Assembly (NCBI RefSeq): GCF_963675165.1
Contig: NC_087380.1
Location: 5,588,071-5,652,070 of the forward strand
Direction of reading: 5' to 3'
DNA: 64,000 nt
Source: Halichondria panicea
Taxonomy: Eukaryota; Porifera; Demospongiae; Suberitida; Halichondriidae
Part shown: positions 10,270 to 37,176 of the stretch, piece after piece
How positions within the stretch are numbered: the first letter of the stretch is position 1
Layout of the letters: every line of letters begins with the position of its first letter
Position numbers and translations under genes: made by a program
Notes under the pieces: generated by a model
What the model was told of the DNA's origin: nothing
What the model saw: the letters and a program-made list of their open reading frames with translations, nothing else
Databases searched by the model: none

Positions 10270-12744
10270 ATGTTACAACTTCTCAATGACAGAGAGGTAG
10301 GGTTGGATCCGCCATGGCTGCTCCCCAGGGTGTATGGCAGTCAGAGATTTGTTGATATAGAGCTTAGTAGCAGAAGAGAGTTTGTCAAAGGACACAAAAA
10401 TGGAGTAACTTCTATGGACATTGATAGACAGTCTGGAAGATAGTGAGTTCATTTGCCCATCAGTTATGCCAGTAGATCCGTACTGTAGGTAGAGGTGCGT
10501 GTGTATGCACAAGGCCACCATACACCAGGCAACTTTCAGGCAATTCATTTTATTATTACAAGCAATGAAGCAAGAACACTTGTAAATTTATACACTATAA
10601 TTATAGTATTACGTGTTCCTATTTCCTTCCTTCCAGTATTCTGTCTGGCGGCTCTGATACAACAGGAACCATATTGCTACATGACACCCTCTGTCCCCCT
10701 GGCTCCACCCACCAATATCCCATCGTCTCAAACACATTCAGCCCAATCTCAAACTCTGAACAAAACACCTCGTATGCCATTTGCTCCATCCAGTGGTACC
10801 CTCACGACACGGGCATGTTTGTGACGAGTTCTGCTGACAGGACTGTTAAAGTATGGGACACGAATGAGATGTGTCCTGTGGAAAGTTTCAAGTTCACCAA
10901 GCCAGTGTACACACACGTTATGGCTGCAGCACAGTCCCACTGTCTCATCGCAGGTACAGGGTGGTGTTTATCAAGTACTTTTTAAGCTTTGTACAAAATA
11001 ATATATGCTTTTGAATATAATGTACGTGCATATTCTTGGGAGTAGACTCGTGTAGATACATCTTAATACAACTATGTTCATGTACACATCTGGAGTGGCG
11101 GTGCTTACCTTAGAATACTGAAACCGTAATCTGTCATGATATCTTACACACTTGACAATGTATGTTATAACTATAAACACCACTTGACACATGTGCTTCC
11201 ATTTCCTCTCTCCCAGCACAGTTGGAGGCAAAGAGTGTGAGATCACGCTATGTGACATCCACTCCGGCTCGTCCACGCACATCCTCCGATCTCATAACCT
11301 CCCTGTGATGTCCCTCGCCTGGTCTCCCCACAACGACTTCACTCTGGCCAGCGGGAGTCAAGACAACAGAGTGCTCTTGTGGGATATCCGTAAGGCCGCT
11401 GGTCCACTCATGAGCTTAGACATGCACAATGGCAGTGGGAGCTCAAACAGTGCATCAGGTGAGAGAGTGTGTGTGAAGATAGTGTCTCTTGAATCATTAT
11501 CAAAGATAGGGCGTGTTAGCATACTATACATTGTGCCCTGTACTTACATGTAGTTAGTATTGATTGTCTTAATTATCACTTTTTGTTGGAATGACCCTTT
11601 ACCATAATTATTGTTAGATCGATGCTTGACATGATAATCCCCTCCAGTTGAAACTGCTCACAGTGGTCATGTGAATGGACTTTGCTTCAGCTCTGATGGG
11701 CTCTACCTACTGTCATTTGCAACAGACAATAAGCTGAAACTATGGGATGCCTTCTATGGGAAAAATACACTGGTGAGTATAATGGAACGCTATCTCCATT
11801 GTGTGTGCTGTAGTATAGTTGTATTCTCGTACTCCATAGAAAGCTCTCCGCCAATAGAGAGTCACTCTAGTAATGGTGCGTGTATGGTTTACACGCGCTT
11901 GATTATTTATATTCGGTAAAGATCAACAAAGATTAATATTGATCCACCTCACAGATAAACTACGGTCATTTGACCAACTATGACACTCACACGAGTGTAC
12001 AGTTTGCAGTATCCTCCCACACATCCACCCTCCACCCGGTTGTGTGTCTCCCTTCCAGTGGGAGCATTCTGCTCATAGAGATGCTCACGGGCAAGAAAAT
12101 CAAGAGCTTGCAAGGACACTTTGGCACTGTCAACTGTGTAATGACTCACCCTTTTGAGCAGGTAAGGATACCAACGGGCCAAGAACTTCTATTTTTATTA
12201 GCCATTAAAATTATTCTTCAATGCTTTTATCATTATTATGTTTTGCAGGAGTTGTTTTCTGGTGGAGGTGATGGGAACATTTTGACCTGGGAACCCCCTC
12301 CTCCAAAAGTGACTGAGGTATGCTAGTAGATACAAGAGTAATGATTTCCTACTAACAATTGGTCTAAACTGCACGTTCACAAGCTATTCACTTTTTGACT
12401 GTCACCTCGTTTTAGCATCCAGGGTTTCATCTAGGATTACAAGTTTGGCGGGAAGGTTTGGGCACGCGTAAGCATGTCGCAAATATTTGGCCACTCCCAC
12501 ATTTGTGCATCATAGAGCTAGTTACATATTGCACATCACGGACAGTACTAATGTAATGATGTCATTATTCTACAACATTTGGGGGGGAGGTTCACCCCTG
12601 CCCCCCCCCCCACTAGATGAAACCCTGATAGTGATAGCCATTTTAATCTTTCATCAGTATGTATCACCTACACAGACCCGCTCAGCCAGTGGTAGAGGCC
12701 TATCTGTGTATCAAGACGATTGGAGCAGTGATGAGGAAAGATAA
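10270..12744 (+). CDS. ERCC8: ERCC8/CSA, WD40 subunit of the CRL4-CSA ubiquitin ligase
   Basis: CSA is the DDB1-bound substrate receptor that acts with CSB in transcription-coupled nucleotide excision repair. Seven exons: 10270-10442, 10637-10953, 11222-11458, 11648-11772, 11955-12161, 12249-12317 and 12658-12744, summing to 404 residues (human about 396). Colinear family motifs are LLNDREVGLDPP at the N-terminus, SGGSDTTGTILLHDT, IQWYPHDTGMFVTSSADRT, HCLIAVGGKECEITLCDIHS, SWSPHNDFTLASGSQDNR read as AWSPHNDFTLASGSQDNR, HVNGLCFSSDGLYLL, LFSGGGDGNILTW and the terminal DDWSSDEER, which matches the conserved acidic tail. Splice phases all agree. The start lies 103 bp from the WDR36 start on the other strand. 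A hAT-like MITE occupies intron 6. Confidence 0.95.
12420..12627. mobile_element. hAT-like MITE in ERCC8 intron 6
   Basis: The 208-bp element has 15-bp inverted ends CAGGGTTTCATCTAG / CTAGATGAAACCCTG, and the CAGGG start is typical of hAT elements. It contains G-rich and C-rich runs near its right end. The flanking 8-mers (TTAGCATC, ATAGTGAT) no longer match, so any target duplication has decayed. Confidence 0.7.
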
Positions 12745-13216
12745 TCATTGCTTTTGTCGCTATTACATCAAATCTGTTGTGAATTGGGAGCCATCTGTCA
12801 CCTGGAGAACATTTATAAACTGAACTTATTTTGTTGTGTTTTGATTAGTATTTTGTGCTGTATTTATTTCCAGACTGTGCAGTCATAAACAATTGATTTC
12901 CTCCTCAAGTAAGAAATTAATTGTTAATTACTCTAGGCGGAAATTAATCGGAAACAAGCTGTAGGCTATGAATAATATTAGCTGTAAATATTTGATCGTT
13001 AGTGATTTCGTAAACTGTGAGGTTAATTAGTTTCTAGTACTGTACACTGTGTAGCTAGCTGTACTGTGCTCTGAATGAGGTATGGCTCTATCTGTTACCA
13101 AGTCCTAAGTGTCTACCAAGTTTATCAAGCAAGATATATTGGCCAAAGCTGAAACCCATGAAAGACAGACTGAAAGTTGCACTGGAGTAAAGAGGGGAAG
13201 CTCATATCTATTGAAG
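12745..13216. other. Intergenic: ERCC8 3' region and DOT1L 5' region
   Basis: AT-rich sequence between the ERCC8 stop and the DOT1L start, both on the plus strand. An open frame runs into the DOT1L first exon from 13109 but begins with GTG, so the ATG at 13217 is preferred. No other gene or RNA was recognised. Confidence 0.6.
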
Positions 13217-27439
<14,223 letters not shown>

Positions 27440-27812
27440 CGTTTGTTTATAGCACCACATAATAATTATACCCAACTCCTAATTTATGCTCTGGAGCCTC
27501 TCAATTTTACCCATGCTGTTGAAGTTATGTCTCATTCGCTATTTATGTTAGCTATATACAGTATTGTACAGATTGTGAAATCTTTTCTCTTCCTTTGTTA
27601 TAGTAAGTTGTGCTCCTTTCACAGAATTGGCAATAATAATATATATACAGCGAAGTGACAAAATTATTGACGACTCACTCAAGCGTACTAATGATTGTAC
27701 AGGTCTAGATTGCATGTAATCAAGTCGACTACGTACATGTATAATAAAGGGAGATGTGTTTTGATTGAGTTTAAATTGCTATAATTATAATTATGTAAGA
27801 TCGTTGCAGTAT

Positions 27813-30800
27813 TCAATTCTGTGATTGCTTGGAGAGAAACTTCTGCAGTTTGGACGGGTCTGTTTCATCCGCACCATTGGATGCAGCTGTGCGTGTGTGT
27901 GCATGATGTACGTGAGAGAGATATAATAATGTAAAGAAAGTACATTTTATAGGGTCAAGCATTAAGTAATTGGTATATAGGGCCAGCAGGCTAGTAAGTA
28001 CAATAGAAGCGTTTTAATTAGTATACGTGTGTTTGTTACCTTTCTGTTTGGAAGGAGCGTAGAGAATCATGATTAGGAGAGTGTACGCATTCCACATCCC
28101 ATAGTTACCCGTCAGCAAAGCAGCTGATGAAAAAGGAACAGATCACAAGAGCTAGAGCAATTGTTACCGTAAAGGGGCAATAATGTTCCTAACAATAATA
28201 ATTAGGTTATACAAATTATGTACCCTAGCTTACGATTAAAGTGGTTTTTGAAATGTAATGATGTACGTACCTAGATCACAAATTGTCTATACGACTGTGC
28301 AATTCAACATAACAACATAATTATGTTCCCACTCACTATAGACTGCATATTCATTCTTCCCATGCTGCCACTGATGTAGCATCATCTCCGTGGGCAGGAC
28401 AACAGTTGCTATGCTACACACTGCAACAAGGACAGTCACAAACAGGAAAAACTTGAACTGTCCAAAGAGCCCCTCATACGATCTCCTAGCCGACTCAGAA
28501 AGAGAAGACAATTCTTTTTCTTTCCTCCTCAGCTCAAGGTATGCCCTCACTGTGGCGACTAAAAACATGAGAAGATAGAGGAGTGCTGAGAGACTGGCTA
28601 TGCCGATGAATACCCACTGGATCCACTGAGTCATGGAACAGTAACAAGGGCCGGTGGCCAAAGATAATTGAATACATGGTCAAACAGACCATAACACAGT
28701 CACACAATTCATTAACAGGTTTGGGATTTAGTCTGAAATTGGTGCACGTGCACATGTATACTCAAACGTACTATAGTTATGGTTAACAGTGCAGTTGTGT
28801 GTTTTCAATTATTGCACAAATTTTGATCATAATTATAGGATACAGCCACTGAGATGCTCAGCCAGTTGCCCCACAGACTGTAGAATGGGAACACCACCTG
28901 TATGCCCCTGGGGGAGGCAACAAAGACGATTAGATGGTGAAATAAGTACGTATAATTATATAGCATGTGGAGATGTGTGCATGCTCTCACCTTTCACAGA
29001 ACTCGTAGATGAAGAGGAAGGTACATGCTAACAAGACCACGCCCATCTCTTTCCAGTAGGTACCAATGGACGTTTGAGTTTCTCCATCCTGTGAACAGTA
29101 GAAATATGCTGTACCAATTAAGATTGTTCGTAAAAACGACCGCATGTCAAGAAAAAATGCAGGACTGTAATTTTGTCAAGAAAGTGGAGAGATACAGAAT
29201 TACACCTTTTATGGGACCTCAAAGAAAGGAATATTTCACCAGAAGCACTGTGCTCCCCCCCCTCCACACACACACACACACCTTCCTGCAATGCTCCTGC
29301 ACGGAGATGATCCAGAATGAGAAGAGTGCTGCCACGTAGAGCCCTTGTCTGAAGTCATTGAAGACCAGCAGCCAGGGACAGTCGAAGTAGAGAGATAACA
29401 AGTCAAATGGCACTGGAGGGGTAGAGAAGGAAGGTATGTACATAGGGTCATGTACGATATGGTATTCAGTTCCCCTACAGCTAATACACTAAGAGTGGAA
29501 AACAAGTCAAAGCATTAAGTGACATTTTATGATTATAGACGGAAGACAAAACGAACGTACTTTGAATACGTTATGAGGAGTAATGAAGAGACCGATGGTA
29601 TATATACTCATAATAATTATGGTGAGTGGACAGTGGACAGCTCACCATTGTAGAATACCAGAGTGTAACCCATGAAGCTCATCAAACTGGGAGAAGAAGA
29701 GTTTTTTATTTATTTGTTATACAGTAGATTATAGATGAGCACCTCAGGGTTAATAGAAAGTTCACATCAATGGTTATTTTGCATGCAAGGGAGTAGTAAC
29801 AAGAATCCAGACATGTACTACAGATGTACATGTAACATACTTTGTACAGTACCTACCTACACACATTTTACAACGTAATTAGAGTGATTGAATTCATAAG
29901 GGAATACCGTTGTTGTAGAGTTCTCTGCTGTGAGTTGTCGGCTGTCCCCATTCGATACCGGAACCATATCAGGACAGCTATACTAATAGGACACAGTACT
30001 GACTTGAGCACAAACCACAGCTTTGTGAACGCCATAGATTGGTGAACCTCCTGTCAGGGTGTGTGCGTGTGTGTGGTGGGATGAGTGCGACATCATGCAT
30101 AAATAGCCTAGAACGAGCTAACAAACACTGACCAACACTACTGACTGTCACTCACATAGAGGCTGACTCTGGCCAGAGGGGAGAGTCCCTTGTACATGTT
30201 ATCGAGAGGCAGCGAGGGGAAGAAGAGGTTGACCATGTACTGCTTATGGTGGCAACTGCCCAATTCAAACAGGTGTGCGTGATCACATGTGGTCACTCCC
30301 TGTCGGCCAGCACAGAGAAGGGCAAGTAAATGTTTTGAATTGCACAAGCAGAGAATTGGTACACAAGAGTGAATCAACAGGCTGCATCATAGGAATGATA
30401 ACACAGGTACATGCATGAACACACATGCTTTGTCTGATCCTAGGCCTGGCAATTTTGCTTCAAAGCAATAGTGATAATTCATTAAGGCATGTGTATGGAA
30501 AGTGCAGAATATCTCAGCATCCCATATCCCATAGTCTAAGAGTATCTAGTACATACATGTAGCCACACTACAATTCTCTCACTCCAGCTATAGGATGAGA
30601 CCTCTGATGTTAACAACGTATGAGGTACATCACGAGTAAATTATCTAGTCTTGCTTACATGTACATGATTAGTCAGGACTTAATGACACTGGAATGCATA
30701 TAAAGTGCCTATAAAGCACCTAATGGAGCATCATATAATTGAATTAGGATGGGAGAGCAATGCATACCAGTATATACAAAATACAGACAGCTGTGATAGT

Positions 30801-31548
30801 CAATGTATCCCTGACCCAAGCCTCGTCCCCAGGACGAGTTGTCTCTAAAATAATGCTAGGTTTATTTTAGAGACAACTCGGCCTGGGAACGAGGCTACCC
30901 TGACCCTCACCATATGGTTGGGGCTACAGCTGACTGTGCGGGACACATTGCCACTGGCCAGTCTAGTCCACGGTCCACTGATTTTGTTACGATAGCCCAG
31001 GGAAACCTCAGCACGAAACGTATTCAGATTGTGCTCTAAAGGAAACCAAAATACTCATTGATAATTTACATGAGATAATAGCTCACTCATCAGCTTTTTG
31101 GGATACTCGCTCGTCTTGAAATTTATGCCTAGATCAACAATCAAGAAGTGAAAAAGCCTCGACATCACGTTCTTTTTTAGAAACGGAATAGGTGTGTAAA
31201 ACAATGCATTTTCTGTCGGATACAGCTCAGCCTTTTCTAGTTCATTGAGGGAGACAGATCGACCCATTGTCTTGCATTGTTCATCGTCAATCATTCGCTT
31301 GCTGGAGTCCCAGACAATTTTGTGGGAGCTGGGCACTATACAGAGACTCATCGGGTGGTGGACGCCCTGAGTGGACAGGGGACCTGAGACAGAGGAACAA
31401 TCAATGAATTTCGACTACATATATCTGCTGCTTTGCTGTTTAGGATATAGATTTTACCCAGTGCTCCAATGATAAAGAAGACAATGGTTGAGCCAAGCAG
31501 AATACTCAGCATCAACACCACACTCCAGCAACTCATCTTACTCGCCAT
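27813..31548 (-). CDS. WLS: Wntless (WLS/GPR177/Evi), Wnt cargo receptor
   Basis: Wntless is the multipass Golgi-to-surface carrier of lipidated Wnt. Twelve exons: 31458-31548, 31087-31383, 30911-31035, 30156-30299, 29872-30050, 29646-29686, 29282-29412, 28991-29088, 28844-28907, 28337-28616, 28040-28123 and 27813-27886; total 535 residues (human 541), phases consistent. An N-terminal membrane anchor (VVLMLSILLGSTIVFFIIGA) precedes a luminal region (FRAEVSLGYRNKI), then the membrane core: AFTKLWFVLKSVLCPISI, FDCPWLLVFNDFRQGLYVAA with LFSFWIISVQEH, GTYWKEMGVVLLACTFLFIY, RSYEGLFGQFKFFLFVTVLV and TGNYGMWNAYTLLIMILYAP, all colinear with the family. The gene converges on DOT1L (374 bp between stops) and follows GIPC on the same strand. 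Confidence 0.95.
30818..30897. mobile_element. 80-bp palindromic MITE of the TAGCCTCG family, 9-bp duplication
   Basis: Arms AGCCTCGTCCCCAGGACGAG and CTCGGCCTGGGAACGAGGCT enclose a second paired block (TTGTCTCTAAAATAA / TTATTTTAGAGACAA). The 9-mer CCCTGACCC flanks both sides (30809-30817 and 30898-30906). The element lies in Wntless intron 3, and its right duplication overlaps the outer two bases of the splice donor of exon 3. Confidence 0.85.
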
Positions 31549-31733
31549 TATAGCTAGCTATCTACGGTATTGATCTCTTTCTCAATTTCAGAGGCTGTGG
31601 TAAAATTAATGGTGACAAGCCCAAATGTACAAGAGTAGGTAATGAAGGTTAACTGTAAATGTAAAAATACGATTCATTAAATATAATTATCTTCACACAA
31701 AGTGATAATTTAAAAACAGGATGCATAATTAAT

Positions 31734-34025
31734 CTAACTGTTCCCAATAGCTGCCTTTGCTCTAAGCACAGAGCTCCACACGTCGGTTACAAAGTCATCG
31801 GGGAACTCGAACTCTCCCAGTGTCTCGCTCATGACAGCTGAAAACTGTTGGAGGGTGGTCTTCTGTCGAGCGAGGTCCACCATTGTCTGAGCTGCATGCA
31901 CAGGATACAAATATTATATCAATAAGCAATTTGACAATAGTCATAGCATTAATCACATGCACACATGTATATTATAGCTAAAGTGTGATGGTGGATGCGC
32001 TCACCTAACTCTAAGTCCCTGATTCCCAAGAAGGTCTCCAGGAGATCATCCACTCTCGATGCAGCACGACCCTCCCATGGTTTCTATGGCAATGAGTTAG
32101 TAAAACAGAGTAGCAGAATAATAAGAACCAATGACAGCCATTTAGCACTATACAGTAGAAAAATAATTCTCCTCAGAGCTACGTAAAAATCACAAGTCTA
32201 GAAATGATGTGTACTGCAATAAATGTACACAATAAATCCCCTCACCACTTCCTCCACTACTGCTTGCCCATCTTTCTTTAGTCTGAGAGTAGCCCTCCCC
32301 TCTCCACGACTGACCATCTCCTCCAGTTTCCCCGTGTCTCCGTCCATCACAGGCACAGCCATGGCTCCCCTTGATGCACCTCGGGGAGCTATAGACTCTG
32401 TTCAGTGGAACATAGACGAGCATACTTACACATCTTGGAGTATCAGTATGGCCACAGGCATACTTCCAACACTAGCTTATATAACAGTCGACATTCGCTC
32501 AAATACCCAAGGGTTTTGGATTCGAACCTGTTTAGACTTGTGTGGTGCTCGTAACAACTTTTTTGATATGTTTATCACTATCATGTTACCAAGCTGAGTC
32601 GTACAATGTATGTAAGACAAGAAATAAAGACATGTACAGTGTACGTAGTAAACGTCAAAACTCTTGCATGCATACACTGTACGTTCACCTACAGTGTCAG
32701 TAACTTTCTGCAGACTCACCAAAAGCCTTCTTTGTCTCTGAGAGTCTCAGCACAATTTGTGAAGAGAGCGGTATGTCCTTCAGTAGCTTGGCAATCTCAA
32801 AGTGCCGACAGCCGTCCATCTTCCGGCCATTAATTGAGATGATCATGTCTCCAACTTCAATCTGTGGATGTCGCTGAGCAATACTTCCTTCTCTCAGTCT
32901 CTTCACAAAGGCCACACCAGCTCCATTGTCTGTGATGGTGAGACCCAGGGCAGGCTCTGTCTTGTTCAGTGTGACCTCCTTTATCGGGCCTCTAATGTGC
33001 ACGAATATGAAGTCTTCCAGACCGATTTGACCGCCTAAAAGTCGAGACATGTCCGCTTTATGTGTGTTGAGTGTGCAGAAGACGATCTGCGTGCGTGTGG
33101 TGGTGGGGGGGGGGGTACAAATGCTGTGTGTGAAAACAGGTCGGCAATACAGTAGTATAGCGCCACTCCAATTAGTGCAAGGGCTAATTGGACTTGATAT
33201 AGGTATACGTAATTGTTTTTATTTTCAATTCATACTTAGTAGCGCTCTAATTTAGTACTTTCTCTTCCAAACAAAGGTAAAAGCTTAGCTGGTTCTTACA
33301 TGATTGCACACAAACACCTGAACAAAGGGAAACCTGTGTAAGTGCACCATAAAAATGTTCGCCTAACATGAAGTGGTCATATTTAGGCCACACTTCATGT
33401 CCAATAAATTAAGCATACATGCATAAACAACACTTTGGCTCACAGTAACTACACGCTAATTCAGAAAACCTTATTTGATAGTGAAGTGATTCATAATTGA
33501 AAAGCTCATGCCATATTCACACATGTTTATAAGCACACAATGTCGAGCTCTCCGATCTTGTTAGCTATATATAAATACAATAGGGCATACTGACACTGTA
33601 ACTGCATCTGCTACACAGAGAGCTACAACCGTAGGATACTGTAATTGTATAGCCATGTGTCCAGTCAAACTCACCTCTGAAACGGATATTCTAAAAGCCT
33701 CCGCTATTTTTCCGTAGAGCTCTTTTACATTTGAGAAATCTTTGACGTCTATTGTGGCACTTCCATGAGCCAGCTGGCAGTGGAACACCAGCTCTCGTCT
33801 CGGAGGCACCACCGTGTTAGGGGGTGGAGCATTTGACCAGTGTGAGGGTGGTGGAACAGGTGGGGGTGTAGTGCGGGTATCTTTGGGAGGTGTGGCACGG
33901 GTATCTTTGGGAGGTGTGGCACGATTATCTTTGGGCGATGTCGTACGGGTATCTTTGGGAGGTGTGGATCTACTGGATCTCCGTCGATCATTTGGAGTTT
34001 TCTTGGATTGTCCAAACACAGGCAT
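31734..34025 (-). CDS. GIPC: GIPC, PDZ adaptor for receptor trafficking
   Basis: GIPC proteins link the C-terminal tails of membrane receptors to myosin VI through a central PDZ domain flanked by GH1 and GH2. Five exons: 33675-34025, 32720-33086, 32246-32397, 32005-32083 and 31734-31891, encoding 368 residues (human GIPC1 333). GH1 appears as [19 protein letters not shown] and [14 protein letters not shown]; exon 2 begins [20 protein letters not shown] and carries the PDZ domain with [18 protein letters not shown] and [20 protein letters not shown]; the tail has [17 protein letters not shown] and [12 protein letters not shown]. The N-terminus has a family-atypical run of about five PPKDTR(A/T)T repeats encoded by a 24-bp tandem repeat (near 33870-33980). 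The gene is head-to-head with TMEM38. Confidence 0.95.
32455..32600 (-). repeat. SINE-like fragment with perfect B-box in GIPC intron 2
   Basis: On the minus strand GGTTCGAATCC (near 32527-32517) matches the pol III B-box consensus exactly, inside CAAGTCTAAACAGGTTCGAA. Upstream AGCTTGGTAACATGATAG could be a decayed A-box. No copy with flanking duplication was found in the window, so the assignment is tentative. Confidence 0.35.
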
Positions 34026-34422
34026 TGTGATCAGTGAACACTGTAGATATAGATTTATACTTGGGGCAGTTTGATTGAAGTAGTGCAGCAGCAAGGTGTT
34101 CCTTGTAATATACTGGATCTAGTAGGTAGGTAGTAGTTGGCAACTAGGTAGGTAGGTGGTGTGCCTTGCTACAGTAGATCTACAGTAGCCAACTAGTTCT
34201 TGTTGATCTATTGTGGTTTACACAAAACCAGCCTCACAGACGATTACTGTTATCTGATGCTGTAGAGAAGAGTCTCCCACACATGCACTGACTGGTTTAT
34301 ATAGCCTATAGTTCTAATAGGCTGCCCATGAAGTCACAACCTAATATTCACACACATCAATAAATAGCAGCTTTGGCCTTTGCCACGCCCACTTGAGGAT
34401 GCTGTGCTGAAACAGGAACACA
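34026..34422. promoter_or_regulatory. Divergent promoter region between GIPC and TMEM38
   Basis: The 397 bp between the divergent start codons contains short GGTAGGTAGG-type repeats (near 34120-34165) and no ORF. It must hold both 5' UTRs and core promoters unless noncoding 5' exons exist. A GCCACGCCCAC GC-box-like motif lies about 40 bp before the TMEM38 ATG. Confidence 0.5.
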
Positions 34423-35441
34423 ATGGAGGAACAGAACAACTTCACTGCTGAGTGGCTGCTATCGACTGATGTATGGACAGGATTGGCTCACTATTATGTG
34501 TCTCTGCCTCTGTATCCAGTGTTCCAAACGGTTCACTTTATTCTGACTGCAGTGGCACTTCGAAGCGAAAAGGGTGAGCTTTTTGGGGATATGCGATATG
34601 CACGTATGCTATGGGGATTTAGATGATTAGGAACGTCTTCCATTTGTTTGGTTATAACGGTACAAGTTATTGCTGAAGAAATTAAAAGAAATTTGCTGGC
34701 TTTTAGTGGGAAACCCCAAACTTTGTTCTCTTGTACGTAGACTAATACATACAAGCACTTACAATCACGCAAGTGTTTGACTTGTTAGCTCACAACCACC
34801 TGTACTGTATAATGCTGATGGGGAACACCCTAACCAAGTTTAAAGCCTCCGCTATGTATTGTGGTTGACCACTCACCACATGTTCAGTTCACACTTACTA
34901 TACACATGTTCTTTGAAAGGCTCCTTCTCATTATTCACCCAGGAAATAAAGCACCCTACTTACATTGTTTTTCTTGTTTCGCATACACTAGTTTTGCAAA
35001 GGTAATAATTGAAAAGCGCCGCCTTATTTAATGGTACCCCTGAATGTATACACACACACACACACACACACACAGGTAGCCTCCAGTTTGCATTCAAGCA
35101 CCCGATAGCGTCTTGTGTGCTGACGTTTATTGTGGCATGTGCCGGTGGGATTCTGGCTAACATGGCTCTGGCCAAACCTCCCCTGGAGAGTGTAGTCAAC
35201 GGATGGAACGTGTTTACTTGTATCGTTGTCTGGTGAGAGCATAGATCATACCACACTAGTAATCAGTAATTATATTGCATTACTGTTAAAGCTGACAGTT
35301 GAGATTCAAATGATACGTAATACTAAAAGGGTGTTGACAGCTATTTACTAAGATATGTAGCAGGCTAGGGCTTACCAAAATCCACGCTAGTACAAAGGAC
35401 AGCTCTTGCTAGTACATTGTAGACTACAAGTGCATAGGAAT

Positions 35442-35486
<45 letters not shown>

Positions 35487-37014
35487 ACATACAGGTACCT
35501 GATATTCTTCAGCCCATTGGATCTGTGTTATGTGCTCACTTTCTTCACACCACTGAAGCTGGTGCTGCTACTAGTGGAGGAGCTCGCGAGGGCTAAGAAG
35601 ATATATGCTGGGGTCACTCTGGCTGCTTCAGCCTACCCAAACTCTCTTCTGGCTATGGCTGTGGTGGGAATGTTCAAAGGTACGTGCCGAGTGCATGTCC
35701 GTATACCATGTGTACAATGTACAGTGTAACCAGGTATCTTCAAATGTGTAGTGTTTAACCCCCAAATTTGAAACTCTCCAGAGGAATACACTGTTGTATA
35801 GTTTATTGATAGCAATTGGTGATTTGTACAGTACGTGGAACCTCCGAAAAGCAATTAACCTTACGCTATAAAACGGCCAAGAGCTCAGGTCTGGATTTGT
35901 CCATTTTCAAAGCTTGTATGAGCTAGCTTTAGAGAAGCAGTTAGCAAAACTCGAAGATTCATTTGCAGGAATTGACTCAGAGCATACAAGCAAGAGTATA
36001 TGATAGAGAAGAGAGTATCGAATGTAGGCATGCTGTATATCAGATGTATGCGGAGAGTAATGTGACTTCTGTATCTGTCACAAGCTTGGAATTTGCACAC
36101 TGATCAATCCAAGCGTGGGTGATGTAATCTATCAAGAAAATAGATTACATCACCCACACTTGGATTGGTCAGTGTGCAAATTCCAAGCCCATGACAGATA
36201 CAGGAAGTCACGTTACTCTCCGCATACATCTGATGTACATGCAGTATGCCTACGTTCGATACTCTCTTCTCTATCATATACTCTTGACAACAAATCTGTA
36301 ACGGCCAAAAGGCTGTTCCGTAATGGTGTCCGTTTTATGGAGGTTCCACTGTATATGTTATGTGGTTGGTTTTATGTATGTTTTGTTTTGACCTACGTAC
36401 ATGTATCTAACAAGTCTTCCTACCCTCCCATGCACCTCTATTGTTTTCAGGTAGTGGCAAGCGCTGGGGTATCACTATTTTCCGTCTGTCATGTGACCCA
36501 CAGTCAGCTGGACAACATGAGTTACTACAGATATCTTTGTAAGTGTGTAGTGTACCCCATGCCGTACACAACATTATGACTCGTGCAATTACAAGCAGAG
36601 GAAGTGGGAAGTCTCAGCATGCAACTTCACTCAGTATTTTCCATTTCATTGATTTTATACTACAATCTTACACGATACGCTCACACACACACACACACCC
36701 ATACACCACACTTTAGTGCCACCAAAGCTGCCTTTGTGTGTGGGGCTGTGTATGCATACAACCAGATGACCCTTCTTATCGACCCTCCTCTACTTGTGCT
36801 TGTATGTGCGGTTGTTTTTGTGTCACTACGACTCTGCCTATTCTTCACCTCAATGGTCGACCCATTTTCACTTCCACAAGGGTTAAGCTGGAAAATCATG
36901 ACAAGTCTATCACATACCCCAAGAGAGATTGTTCAGCAGGAACCAAAAACGTCATCAAAACATGAACAGTTGAGCAAACAACGCCATAAAACAAACAAAC
37001 AAAAAAGAGATTGA
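34423..37014 (+). CDS. TMEM38: TRIC-type trimeric intracellular cation channel (TMEM38)
   Basis: TRIC channels conduct K+ across ER/SR membranes to balance Ca2+ release. Five exons: 34423-34573, 35076-35232, 35495-35679, 36451-36538 and 36717-37014, encoding 292 residues, the family's usual length. Matching features are an N-terminal DVWTGLAHYYVSLPLY segment, FKHPIASCVLTFIVACAGGI, LANMALAKPP, FFSPLDLCYVLTFFTPLKL, the basic EELARAKKIYAGVT (the PIP2/KEV-like motif region), a glycine-starting GSGKRWGITIF loop, and membrane helices in exon 5 (TKAAFVCGAVYAYNQM) followed by a Lys/Arg-rich cytosolic tail. (CA)n tracts sit directly before the acceptors of exons 2 and 3. Intron 3 holds a large foldback repeat. 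The stop converges on the zinc-finger gene (162 bp). Confidence 0.93.
35050..35075 (+). repeat. (CA)n tract abutting TMEM38 exon 2 acceptor
   Basis: About 12 CA units end in the CACAG acceptor itself, so repeat length variation would alter the tract immediately before the 3' splice site. Confidence 0.9.
35445..35482 (+). repeat. (CA)n tract upstream of TMEM38 exon 3
   Basis: About 19 CA units lying 12 bp before the exon 3 acceptor, with the short pyrimidine-poor spacer GTTTACATACAG between. Confidence 0.9.
35991..36286. repeat. Foldback repeat with ~140-bp arms and 9-bp loop
   Basis: The arm at 35991-36131 is the reverse complement of 36141-36286 with few mismatches; CAAGAGTATATGATAGAGAA pairs with the complement ending CATATACTCTTG. 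The loop is TCAAGAAAA. It lies in TMEM38 intron 3. No transposase is present; it is most likely a foldback MITE. Confidence 0.9.
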
Positions 37015-37176
37015 TTATGATTTATAATTATAAATATTCACACAAATGCTGATAATTATGATCATGATTTTTCTTGTACAATCAAAATGGAGTGATTGAT
37101 AATGAGGAGTAGATATCAGTACTGTAAAAATAGGTGAATATATATATAATTATTGTCATCACATACTAAACTCACT

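Noticed and set aside
32190-32600. Plus-strand frame of 124 codons opposite GIPC exon 3
   Set aside because: It is antisense to a conserved GIPC exon and extends into intron sequence with a SINE-like fragment.
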